Shown in pieces: positions 1 to 12,100 of a stretch of DNA of 64,000 nucleotides. The stretch lies in NCBI GenBank assembly GCA_963971285.1, contig OZ020248.1, positions 558,001 through 622,000 on the forward strand, given 5' to 3'. How positions within the stretch are numbered: the stretch's first letter is position 1; every line of letters begins with the position of its first letter. A program made the translations under genes and the position numbers. Origin of the DNA: Astropecten irregularis. Lineage: Eukaryota; Echinodermata; Asteroidea; Paxillosida; Astropectinidae. The notes below the pieces were generated by a model. That model made no database searches. It saw only the letters and a list, made by a program, of their open reading frames with translations, and was not told the origin of the DNA.

Positions 1-161
1 CCTTTCGTGAAATGAAATTGAGCCCTGAAATCTGAAAATCTCCCATACTTTTGCACACAGCCTGAGAGAAAACAAATCTGAAATCCAAAAAAAACAAAAT
101 CTGAAATCAGATAAAAATCTAAGAAATCTCGTCCCTGATAAAGATAAAAAAAAATTCAAAC

Positions 162-3100
162 CTATAGCGAAATCTGCGTGGACTTCTTCTTCTATCCCGA
201 GAATTGTGAAAATGGGGGCAGGCGTAACCTTGGCGACAAAGGCGTGGTGGCTTCTTGCACAGATCCGTCTTGTAGTTGGTCAGCACAAAATTAGTGTCTG
301 TAGTTTGAGAAGGGAAAGTGACTTAAGGGCCACGGAAGAAAAATTATAAAAATGGTAGAAAAATTGGGGTGTTTCAAAATGAGCAGCTGTCAACTGAAGA
401 CACTTGGGAGACACACGACGGCTTGAAGGAATATCTGTAAAGGATGGCAGTTCTGAAGATGAAGCATCTGTGAAAAGCTTTCAGCTGAAAGAATTATCCA
501 TTCTTTCCCAAACAGTAGACTCCGTCTTTGGTGATAACACACTTGTATTTTCCAGAAGGGAAATGACTCATAAAGCAATTCATTGAACGTAATGGAATAG
601 AGTTTGCTTTTGTCCAAATTACCGTCATCAAGGGCAAGACTTATTAATAATGTAAATAAATATTTGATTGCATCGGTGGAACAAACAACAATTATGAAAG
701 ATGTCTGCTCTTCAACATGACAAGTACTCTCATCTACAAGGCTACCTGTAATTAGTTTTCCCTCCTAGTAAAATACAGGTGCATCATTCAAATATGTCGT
801 CTTCAGGTGACTGAAAAATCATTTTAAACTTTAAAGCAGTTATTATGTACATTTAAGCTGGCCAGTACCAATCTGAGGGCCTGTTTGTTTCAGGCACGTG
901 ATCATCAGTAATCTTGCAGATTTAAGTTCCATGCAGGGTACGCTAAAATGGGATCCGAAGCAGCAGGATCACTATCGCGTGTCTGACATAAACTAAAATG
1001 CAGGCCTCTAAAAGTTGATTTACGGAATGGAAATATTTATAAATGCTTTGCTTCTGCCGAAAGATCAGCATTTCATTTCCAATGTTCACAGTTGGCAATA
1101 TTATGAAGTGAAGACTGTGTAGTTTGCTCAAAGTAAGAGGAGCTACGTAACTGAACTCGGTATGCCTTGTGTCAGACAAAATGACAGTCACAAACAAGAA
1201 AACATATCGAAACAACGATTAAAATGTGATTGAGGAGAAACAAGTAACAAGTTTTACCTCCCCAGCGCGGGTCATCTATAAATGCTGCTTTGTCCTTTTC
1301 AGATAACACAGACGTGATGGGCGATAAACCCATACCGGTGCCGTTAGAGGGCTTGAAGATGTCCGCCATAATTGGCAGGGGATCCTGCTGAGCCATAACC
1401 TCCCGGATGTCGTAGACTGGTTGTCGTAGATCGTGCGGGCCGTGGGCAAAGGCGCAGTGCGGTCCGTTCTTGACGCAATGTCCACGGGCGTCCGTCTCAT
1501 GGACGCAAGTTCCGGTCTTGTAGTAACGGAGGTGATAGCGGCGTTCAGTGTCCCCAGTTGTACGATGGAGAAATGGGCATCTGTTAAGAAAAAAGAAGGT
1601 CAAATTAACTACGATAGAATTTATATGCTCTTCCACTAAACAGCAGCAACTGTCTTCTGGGTGCTTCAAAGTTTGTGCCTGACCACTGATGGCTTGCTTA
1701 TATAGTCCTCCCTGTATAAGGTTTACTTCCTCACACTTCAATGAGTGGAGTAGTGATTTGTACTTGCTGCACTATCACAGACTTCAACTTGGACTTGCAG
1801 CTCAATTCTCATGAAGCTGGTCGCTAATAACTGCCTGGAACACAGAGTTAATTAATACCTCTAATTATTTCCATGGTGCATCACAGTACCACTAGTGCCT
1901 CCACGATGCTGTCCATGCAAACCTTCCAAATCCTAAAGTACTTTGCGGTAACTCTTTTGTGAGTATGGGGTGGCTCTGAAAAGAGCTGGTTAACTTGACG
2001 TTTCGGTCAGTATACACTGGACGTCTTCAGGAGAATGCTGCAGGTGCGAGGTGGAGACTAGTCTAGTAGTTCTGTTGCAGACCTGGTACAAAGTTCCTGC
2101 TGCTTGGTGTGTTGAATGGACTAGTAATTGGACTAAATCCTATTCATTGATCTATATGCACAGCTAGGAATGGATCTGATCACCACTTGCAATTTACATT
2201 TTACAATGTGCATGGTTTGAGGAGTAACATGTAGATGTATTCAAGCCAAGGGCCAAGGGATAGACCGCCCTCCATGCCGCAATGCCTCTTCACAGATGCT
2301 CTAACTTAAATCCATATGAGCCACAATTGTAGTGTTCTGATTTTTACAACAATCTCTTTAAAGGAATGTATTGCCTTAAAAGGAATTTATTGCAGTTCAT
2401 TACTTGTTTTGACCTTTTTAATTTCTTAATAGTTCATAGTTCATTGAAGTTTCCGCTGCGTGAGGCAGTCTGCCAGTTGGATGGGAGGTAAAACCAAGTA
2501 TGTAAAGAGTTGTGCTGGAAGAAAGAAGCAAATACATACATGTACATTGTACATTGTGTGTACAATCATACACTGTAATCCTACACAAAATGAACCTATT
2601 CTCCCAATGTCATATCAGTACCATTTTCGTGTGTATGAAAATGAAAGATTGCATACAAATAATCGCAAATATTCTCAGTGTACCAAGGTCACTTGTTTAC
2701 TTACAATCTTAAACAAGCAATTAAATGTCTGGTTTCCAAGCACAATGGTCCATTTTGTACCCTTTACATACGACTATACATGTCATTTTATCAAGTATTG
2801 ATCAAATGCATTATACACAACTCACAGACAGTATGCTTTACAGCTGTGCATGGTGGGCATTTACAGGCTAGTTCAATCAGGTCATTGGGCAAGGTGAAGT
2901 GTTCGACCACCAGGACAGCATGGGGTTTGTCGCCAGAAAGACTGAACTGGCTCATAGCAGGATTCCTTAAGGGAATAAGCCAAGTAGGTCAGGGATTGTG
3001 AAATCTTGGACCATATGCAGGGTCAAAAGCTAAGGTCAGGGATTGTGAAATCTTGGACCATATATGCAGGGTTCAGGTACAAGTTGCATTCACTTTCGTC

Positions 3101-6100
3101 ACAGCTTTGTTCATGCAACGTGGGCCCTTTTCTACTGGAACAAAATTTCATGAATCCTTTCATGATTTAATATTCCACAATTTCTTCAGTTAACGACTGT
3201 ATGCTGTGGTTTTGTCCAAGCCTAGCTGTTCCTCTTGTACGGCCGGTTGCCCATTGGTGGTTTCATTTCGAACATTGCATTTAGCACTTCCATCGACTTC
3301 TGGGCTGCCGACTGCGGGTTGAGCCACGTTCTGAGCACATCCGTTACCTTGTAAATTTACTTCGCCGATTGTGTGTCCGGCCCCGTTGCAGTTATACACA
3401 TACTCTCTTTTCGACAGAATTTTGCGTTATCCGACTGCTCAGTTGCTCTGTCGGGGACAAACTTTCATTGCTCACGCTGTTATTCTGGGACAGACATTCT
3501 GCAACCCGGCTACTGGGAATTTTGACTGACTGCTGTATTGACCGCCTCAGTTTCGTGGATTGACTTTCCGTCATCTTCTCCGGGACCTTGCATCATCCGA
3601 CTGCTGGGTTGGTCATCATTTTCTGATTGTCCTTCCGGTTCACTATGCCTCGTCCACGTCGACAAGTTCGCCCGCCAGCCCGATGGCGGGTGACTCAAAC
3701 CACAAGTGGGGGCCGCCAACCACGAGCCAAGCGGGCCAGGCCTACGTCGGTGCCTCCTACGGCACCCGTCTCTACGCCAGCGGTTCCAGTGGCGGCTAAG
3801 CGACGGGCCAGGTCTTCGACGTTGCCCCGGGCGCGATCCTCCGACACCCCGTCAGCGGTCTCCACCTCGTCTTCGAGCGTGAGTTCCGGCCTACCACCAC
3901 CTGATGTCGATGGGCCATCGATTGCACCGGACCAGCCCTGTGTATCATTGTCGCAGCCACCTAGTCTGGATCCTCCTCTTCCCGTCACGCCGGCGAACTC
4001 TAACGTGAACTGTAGTGCCGGCCCGAGCAGTGCTATGGCTAGTACTTGTGGTATTGGGGAGCCAGGTGTACTTTTTCATACAGGTATTTCTAATGTTACT
4101 AATGGTAATGGTACTAGTACTGTTCCTACACGTTGTTTTGGTGATTCCAGTGTATATGGTGGGCAGGGACACAGTTTACCGAATACTTGGGCAAGAGCCT
4201 TGGGTGTTAATTCTTCATTTGGGCCTAGTTATGCTACCAATGCCACACCTACTAGTAGTAGCACTTTTCGAGTTAATAGTAGTAGTTGTAACACTTGCCA
4301 AGTGTCTGAAGCTACGGGCGGTGGTGCCGCGGCGAGCTCGGTGTTTCCTGGGTTTAATGCAGGTACGCTGGGCTCTGCTCCCGGTGGCATTGACGCTGTG
4401 TCTGGTTATAACGCTCAACAATTTCATGGTTTTGACATACCCATGCAGAACGCCAGCGGCGGGTTGGGTAGTACGGCTTTGGCTGGGCTTACCAATCCGC
4501 CCGCTATACCACGGGCTCAATCTGGATCACTGCTGGGGGCCTATGTTCCCCAATCGCTTAAGGACAAAATTTGGGGCAACGCTTACATCGATTTGGCCCT
4601 TTTGTACGTTGATACCCCTGGGTCATTGTTGTCAAAGGCCCATCGTTCCTCTGGTGCTGAGGTTTCTCTGGTAGTGGATGGGGACAAGATGTTCCTGAGG
4701 CCGACCGTGTCCTCCCCATCCCGCCAGAGCAAGCTTGACACCTGGGAGCGATGGGTCTCTGCGTTCCATACATTCATGACGATCTATTTGGTCAAGCATC
4801 CATTTCGCGCCCCGGAACTCTTGAAGTATACCGAGATTGTTCGCATGGCATCGCTACAATTCCCAGGCATGGGCTGGCGTGCTTATGACGAGCAGTTTCG
4901 GTTGCGGCAGGAAATTTATCCTAACCGTTCTTGGGCCGACTTGGATGGGGAACTTTGGCTGACAGTAGCCGCTTCGGCGGTGTCCAGTGGTAGCCCAATG
5001 GTCGGCAGGCAGTCTGCAGGGGGGTCTCGTGCTTTTACCAGGTTGTGTTATGCATTTAATGGCGCTGGGGGTTGCAAGTTCCTTGGGTGCAAATTCATGC
5101 ACCAGTGCTCAAAATGTTCTCGCTCGGGCCATGGAGCCTCCACATGCCATATTGGGGGGCAGCGTTCTCGCCCCGGTTATGCGAAAGGCGGGGGTGCCGC
5201 AAAAGGGGCCCATTCTCAGAATCCGGCATTTTCTCCTCAAGCGCGGTCTGTGGTGGCATCTTCTGCTGCCACAGCATCAAAAGGCAATTTTCGTGCTTCC
5301 AACGCCAATTAAGTTTCATGTTTTGGCCAGTTGGCTGGAGGGTTACAGTAACGTGGGCGATGCGGCTATTCTCCGACACGGTTTTCAGTTTGGTTTTTCC
5401 CTAGGCTTCACAGGCCCACGCACCAAGCGAGATGCTGGCTGCTTAGGATCGGCGGCAGCCATGCCATTGGTTACACTTGATAAAATTGATAAAGAAATCC
5501 AAAAAGGGCGCGTTGCCGGTCCTTTCGCGCAACGCCCCCTTCCTCGTCTACAATGTTCGCCAATTGGGCTGGTGCCTAAGAAAGAGCCTGGCACCTTTCG
5601 ACTCATCCATCACCTTTCCTTCCCTGAGGGAAGCGGTGTTAATGCCTTCATTGATAAAGATAGTTGTAAGGTATCTTATGCTTCATTTGATGTCGGTACG
5701 CGGCTTGCATTGCAGGCCGGTGTTGGCGCGTGGTTAGCGAAAGCTGACATCAAGTCCGCATTCCGGCTTTTGCCGGTGTCTCCTAGGGATTACGAGCTGC
5801 TGGGGTTCCAATTTCAAGGCCAATTCTACTTCGACAAGTGCCTTCCCATGGGTTGTGCTATTTCGTGTGCCCTTTTTGAAAAATTCAGTACTTTTCTAGA
5901 ATTTCGTGTTAAGGCGGTGTCGCCTTCTTGTCTTGTTACACATTATCTTGATGATTTCCTCTTCATCGGGACATCCCGCGAATCTTGTAAGGATTATTTG
6001 GGACGTTTTGAAGGTGTTTGCAATGAGCTCGGGGTGCCTTTGGCGGGGGAAAAGACGGAGGGACCCTCACAGTGCATTTCCTATTTAGGGCTAGAAATTG

Positions 6101-9100
6101 ACACAGTGCAAGGCCAAGTGCGGGTTCCTCGCGTTAAGGTGCAAGCGCTCACGGAACGAATCCAAACAATGTTAAGTAAGCCCAAGGCAACATTGCTCCA
6201 GCTGCAGTCCTTAGTAGGGTCCTTGAACTTTGTCTGCAAAGCGGTTGCGCCAGGGCGTGCATTTTTAAGGCGCATTATTGCTCTCACTGTTGGTCTCAAG
6301 CGGCCACACCACAAAGTCCGCTTAACGCAAGGGGCGAAGCTTGATCTCCTCATGTGGCTTAAGTTTTTGCAGCATTTTAATGGCACTACGCCTTTCCTTT
6401 CTCAGTGGTGGGATACAAATACTGCCCTGGAGTTGTTCACAGATGCATCAGCTTCAATTGGTTATGGTGCTTATTTCCAGGGCAGATGGTTTCAAGGGCG
6501 CTGGTCGGTAGAGTGCTTGGCGTCTTCACCCTCCATAGCACTACTCGAATTTTACCCGGTAGTGGCGGCAATGCGCTGTTGGGCTCCTCTCTTAGCAAAC
6601 AAGAGAGTGCTTTTTCGGTCAGACAATGCTGCTGTCGTTCAGATCATCAATAAGCAATCGTCTCCATGCTTGCGAATTATGCAGTTGGTGCGGGAGCTTG
6701 TCATGCTATGCCTCAAGTATAATATACTTTTTAAGGCTGTTCACATACCAGGTTTGGAGAATGACATTGCCGATGCTTTATCTCGCTTTCAGATCAAGAG
6801 ATTCCATGCGTTAGCCCCGTCGGCTCAGCCCGTCATGACACCTTTGCCTCAACTCCCACAGTTTTAGTTGCAGCGGAGATGGATCGTCTCTTGGGCTTGG
6901 CCTTTGCTAAGAATACGCACAAGGCTTATACGTCAGGTCTTAATGCCTTTTGCCATTTTAAAGGGTGCGAACCCTCCACCTTGTCGGGCATTTCCGCTCA
7001 AAACATTGCGGAATTTATTGCATGGCTGTCACTACACAGGTACGCATCTTCCACGGTGAACACATATGTTGCCGGCGTGGGGTGCTTTTGTAAGCTGAGA
7101 GGTTGGGTCGATCCCACCAATAATTTTATTGTCTCCAAGCTTCGGGATGGTTGCAGGCGGGACGGAACCAGCAAAGATAAACGGCTACCAATTTCAATGG
7201 CCTTGTTGTCTCGCATTGTGACAGCTTTGCCCCATGTTTGTAATTCGCACTGGGACCGTGCTATGTTCAGAGCAGCTATGCTATTGGCCTTTTTTGGTTT
7301 CCTACGCGTGGGTGAGTTTACGGCTGATTCCAGTGCCGCTAATGGTAACACCGCCTTGCAGTGCTCGGACGTCTGCTTCTGTGGTGAGCCTGGCAATCCA
7401 TCAGTGATGTTGGCCATACGCAATTCCAAGACAAATCAATGTGGCCCTCCACAGTGGGTACATGTCGCTAAATTGCATAATTGCGCACTATGTCCGGTCA
7501 CTGCTTTGCACACTTACTTGCAGGCTCGTCTAATTGGGGCTGGTCCTCTTTTCTGTCATGCGCGTGGGTCTCCCCTCACAAGGTATCAGTTCACTGCTGT
7601 GCTTACAGCCGCACTGACGTTTTGCGGGGTGGACAGTGACAGCTATCGCTCCCATTCCTTTCGGATGGGTGCCGCATCCACCGCCTTTGCGTTGGGCGTG
7701 CCGGTGTCAAAGATCAAGCTTTTGGGGCGCTGGCAATCTGATGCGGTCTTTCGCTACATTCGTCCCTTCCCGCCTGTTCTACCATAACCTGTAATTGTAC
7801 CGGGTCAAATTCCTTGTTTACTTTTCTTCACAGGGGTGCATGAGGTTTGGGTAATCGGTGATTCCATCGTGCGTAGAGCAAGCCAGGATTTGAATTTACC
7901 CGCTCTGGTACATTGGAATGGGCAAGGTGGCGCCCGACTTGGTGACATTCATGGTCTGCTTCGAGATTATGCAGGTCCTGACCCATGCCTACTCATTTTG
8001 CATTTGGGTACCAATGATTTAATGGCGCATGACCTTTTCACAATGCGTCAACTCATTACCTCAAGTCTACACTGTTGTAGGGAACGGTTTCCTAAGGCCA
8101 TTATAGTTTGGTCTGACATCCTCCCCAGGATGTTTTACTTTGGGGCAACATCCCAAAAAGCAAAGGAAAGTGTCCGAAAAGCGGTCAATCGGTGGGCCAG
8201 AGGACAGTGTAGACGGCTGGGGGCCAGGGTTCTGCAACACCCCCAATTTAGTTGGTCTGATGCTACCCTGTACAGTTTTGACGGGGTACACCTTTCCAAT
8301 AAAGGGTTGTCTTTGTTCAGGGCTAACCTTCACAATTGCATTGTGGCCCTGCTGTAGCTGCGGCACTCGGTGGGTTTGTGTAATTTTCTTTGGGCGCGCT
8401 TCTCGCGTGTGGCAATTTGTGATGGGAATATTACATCAATCTTTCACTTCGGTGCCGCAGTTTGGTCAAATTGACAGGGCATACACTAATTTATTCCTCG
8501 GCTACTTCAGGTTGTTAAGTGTTCAAAAAGTGCCGAGATTTCCCTCGGACTAGTCCCGACCGCAGCTCCCAGGGGGACGCGAACACTAAATTTAATAGTT
8601 ATGGTATATGCCGGGTGATCTAAATAATGTGTACATGGTTTTATCCAATTTGTGTTTAAAAGAATTTGTATCTTGTAAAATATCCCATTGTTATATCAAA
8701 TGGAATAATGAAGTGTTAAATAGTTTCTGGTTTTAAGTCAAACCAGAGTTTGACAATGGTACCAGGTATGGGGTACAGAGTCTTGGGTACTCTGTACGGT
8801 GTATAATGGTGTTATTCGTATGTGTGTAAATCGGTATGCCCAAGGTGTTGGTATTCCGGTACCAGGTCTGTGGAACAGCGTCTTAGGTACGCTGTTGTCC
8901 CAGCTGGTTTTACCTGAGGTCTAAGGTACCTCAGGTAGTGTGTTAATAATGGTGTTATTCGTATGTGTGTAAACCGGTATGCCCAAGGTGTTGGTATTCC
9001 GGTACCAGGTCTGTGGAACAGCGTCTTAGGTACGCTGTTGTCCCAGCTGGTTTTACCTGAGGTCTAAGGTATCTCAGGTACAGGTGTGTTAATTATGTGC

Positions 9101-12100
9101 TATTCGTGCTATGTTAAAATCGGTATGCCCATGGTTTGGTATTCCGGTAGTTGTGTTTTTCAAGCACTAAAATAAATGCTACGAGCTGTGGCCATAAGCA
9201 TACTTGCTGACGTGTTGGGTGACTTATATTGTGTGTTTGAGTATAAGTCATTTTATCAAGTATTGATCAAATGCATTATACACAACTCACAGACAGTATG
9301 CTTTACAGCTGTGCATGGTGGGCATTTACAGGCTAGTTCAATCAGGTCATTGGGCAAGGTGAAGTGTTCGACCACCAGGACAGCATGGGGTTTGTCGCCA
9401 GAAAGACTGAACTGGCTCATAGCAGGATTCCTTAAGGGAATAAGCCAAGTAGGTCAGGGATTGTGAAATCTTGGACCATATGCAGGGTCAAAAGCTAAGG
9501 TCAGGGATTGTGAAATCTTGGACCATATATGCAGGGTTCAGGTACAAGTTGCATTCACTTTCGTCACAGCTTTGTTCATGCAACGTGGGCCCTTTTCTAC
9601 TGGAACAAAATTTCATCCCACCTCCGCCCCATCTGGTTTTTCCTCCCTCTGTCAAGTTCAATCACGCTGTGGGCAATTTGTGATGGGAATATTACATCAA
9701 TCTTTCACTTCGGTGCCGCAGTTTGGTCAAATTGACAGGGCATACACTAATTTATTCCTCGGCTACTTCAGGTTGTTAAGTGTTCAAAAAGTGCCGAGAT
9801 TTCCCTCGGACTAGTCCCGACCGCAGCTCCCAGGGGGACGCGAACACTAAATTTAATAGTTATGGTATATGCCGGGTGATCTAAATAATGTGTACATGGT
9901 TTTATCCAATTTGTGTTTAAAAGAATTTGTATCTTGTAAAATATCCCATTGTTATATCAAATGGAATAATGAAGTGTTAAATAGTTTCTGGTTTTAAGTC
10001 AAACCAGAGTTTGACAATGGTACCAGGTATGGGGTACAGAGTCTTGGGTACTCTGTACGGTGTATAATGGTGTTATTCGTATGTGTGTAAATCGGTATGC
10101 CCAAGGTGTTGGTATTCCGGTACCAGGTCTGTGGAACAGCGTCTTAGGTACGCTGTTGTCCCAGCTGGTTTTACCTGAGGTCTAAGGTACCTCAGGTAGT
10201 GTGTTAATAATGGTGTTATTCGTATGTGTGTAAACCGGTATGCCCAAGGTGTTGGTATTCCGGTACCAGGTCTGTGGAACAGCGTCTTAGGTACGCTGTT
10301 GTCCCAGCTGGTTTTACCTGAGGTCTAAGGTATCTCAGGTACAGGTGTGTTAATTATGTGCTATTCGTGCTATGTTAAAATCGGTATGCCCATGGTTTGG
10401 TATTCCGGTAGTTGTGTTTTTCAAGCACTAAAATAAATGCTACGAGCTGTGGCCATAAGCATACTTGCTGACGTGTTGGGTGACTTATATTGTGTGTTTG
10501 AGTATAATGTGTGCATGTATACAATAGAACTGGCAGAGTATATCAGCTGCTTCGTAGTATTGACATTATTTGGTATAACTCACATTTTATATGTTGAAGC
10601 CATACACTATACAGGCTTCCAATGCTGAACATTGACATTTGTCCCAAGAAGCAATCAAATCATTTTTTTTTTATTTAGATCATAATCATCATACCATTCA
10701 ATGAAAATTTATTGTTCATCTTTGTAGTCAGATCTCAAAACAGCAATTACCGTGTATAAAATATGGCTTTTGGCATCCCAAATCAAACTTAATTGACATA
10801 GCATGTAATGTATCAAGTCATCCATCATAGAGCTGAACGGTTTGAGTGGTGGGGCACTAGTACATGACATGTTTAGCTTTAGTTCTGACTGGCACCATAA
10901 TAATAGTTATTTGACAACAGAGAGGCCCCAGCACAGGGTTGGAAATCTTACATGTAGTCATGGTAGTTGGGGCAACACTGGTAATGGGAGACTTGAAAAC
11001 CGGTCTTCAAGTCAACAGCGCACGCCCACGTGCACACACAACACGCGCATGCTCACAATTGCGTGCGCGTGCGCTGTTGACTTGAAGACCGGTTCTCAAA
11101 ATTCTCCCATTATGTATTCCATAGGCCTATATCTTTGATCCCCCAAATCCATTTTGATGAAACGTACATATTGTAAGGTAGGCCTAACATTTAGTCAGTT
11201 CCTTTCTTTAATTTCCTTAATTGTCAATCTTCGTCATTGCAAATTAAAGGAAAACTTTTCTCCCACAAAACAAAAAATGAGATACATGTACATGTACTGT
11301 ATTATGTGGACATCAATTCAGACCAATAAGAATAATACATCTTTTTGTACCTGCCAGTCCTGCTACATTGTTCACCTACATGTATACTCTAAAGTCATTT
11401 TGTTTTGGCTGATAAAATTGTACACGTACTCTAAAGCCTATTAAAAGCAACACTGTTTGAAATAAATACCATTTCCCTCTATTCTTTTCCAATGCTTAGC
11501 TATTAAAGTTTATATTGCACTTCCTAAGTTCCTAGCAGCCATTACAAGTTGATATTTCACTACACCTACATGTAGATAGACTTAGACATACAGTATGTGT
11601 GACATCAAATATCCCTATATACACTGTGTTTAAAATAATTTCTTTTTCAAACAGCTATCTGGGGAAATATCTGAGACTGAAATATGTTTGGGTCACGTGA
11701 TGATTTGGGGGAAGACTTGGCAAAGGGCGTAAGGTGACATTACTGGCAAGTGGTTTACTCTAACCAAGGGGAAGTGCAGACATACAACTTATCTGTACAG
11801 GATCAGAAGGTTAATATCAACAAAACTTTAGTACTTGTTACAATTCTGATGATACGCTTATTTAAGACAAGACACACATGAAACCAATACGATTATTACT
11901 TCCTCATCCTAAGTCTGATATTCATCGTCCCCACAAAACTCCACAAAACTCTGGTTTTAATCCGAGTATGAAATGTTGACCTACTTCCAATGAATGCACA
12001 TGAACAAACCAGCATCAAATAATTTCACTTTTGGTTTAGTACCTTTAAAAGCTGAGTTATTTTTGCCACAGGTGAACTAAAATAAACATGTTCTTGGAAG

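Larger units (their letters stand above)
2782..10507 (+). mobile_element. Complete Ngaro/DIRS-type tyrosine-recombinase retrotransposon
   Basis: The element has the split-direct-repeat layout known for Ngaro elements: A1 (2782-3151), internal coding region, B1 (8411-9246) directly joined to A2 (9247-9616), a 55-bp unique segment, then B2 (9672-10507). A1 and A2 are both 370 bp; B1 and B2 are both 836 bp, and I see no difference on reading them. Four long frames follow one another: gag with a CCHC knuckle, RT-RNase H, a tyrosine recombinase with all catalytic residues, and an SGNH hydrolase. None is interrupted. No target-site duplication is visible, as expected for integration by a tyrosine recombinase from a circular intermediate. 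It lies in UNK intron 2, antisense to UNK. Intact frames and matching repeats imply a recent insertion. Confidence 0.93.

Noticed and set aside
2678-3001. Frame repeated at 9176-9466 that looks like a duplicated small gene
   Set aside because: Both lie in the A repeats of the Ngaro element; no conserved protein is recognisable.
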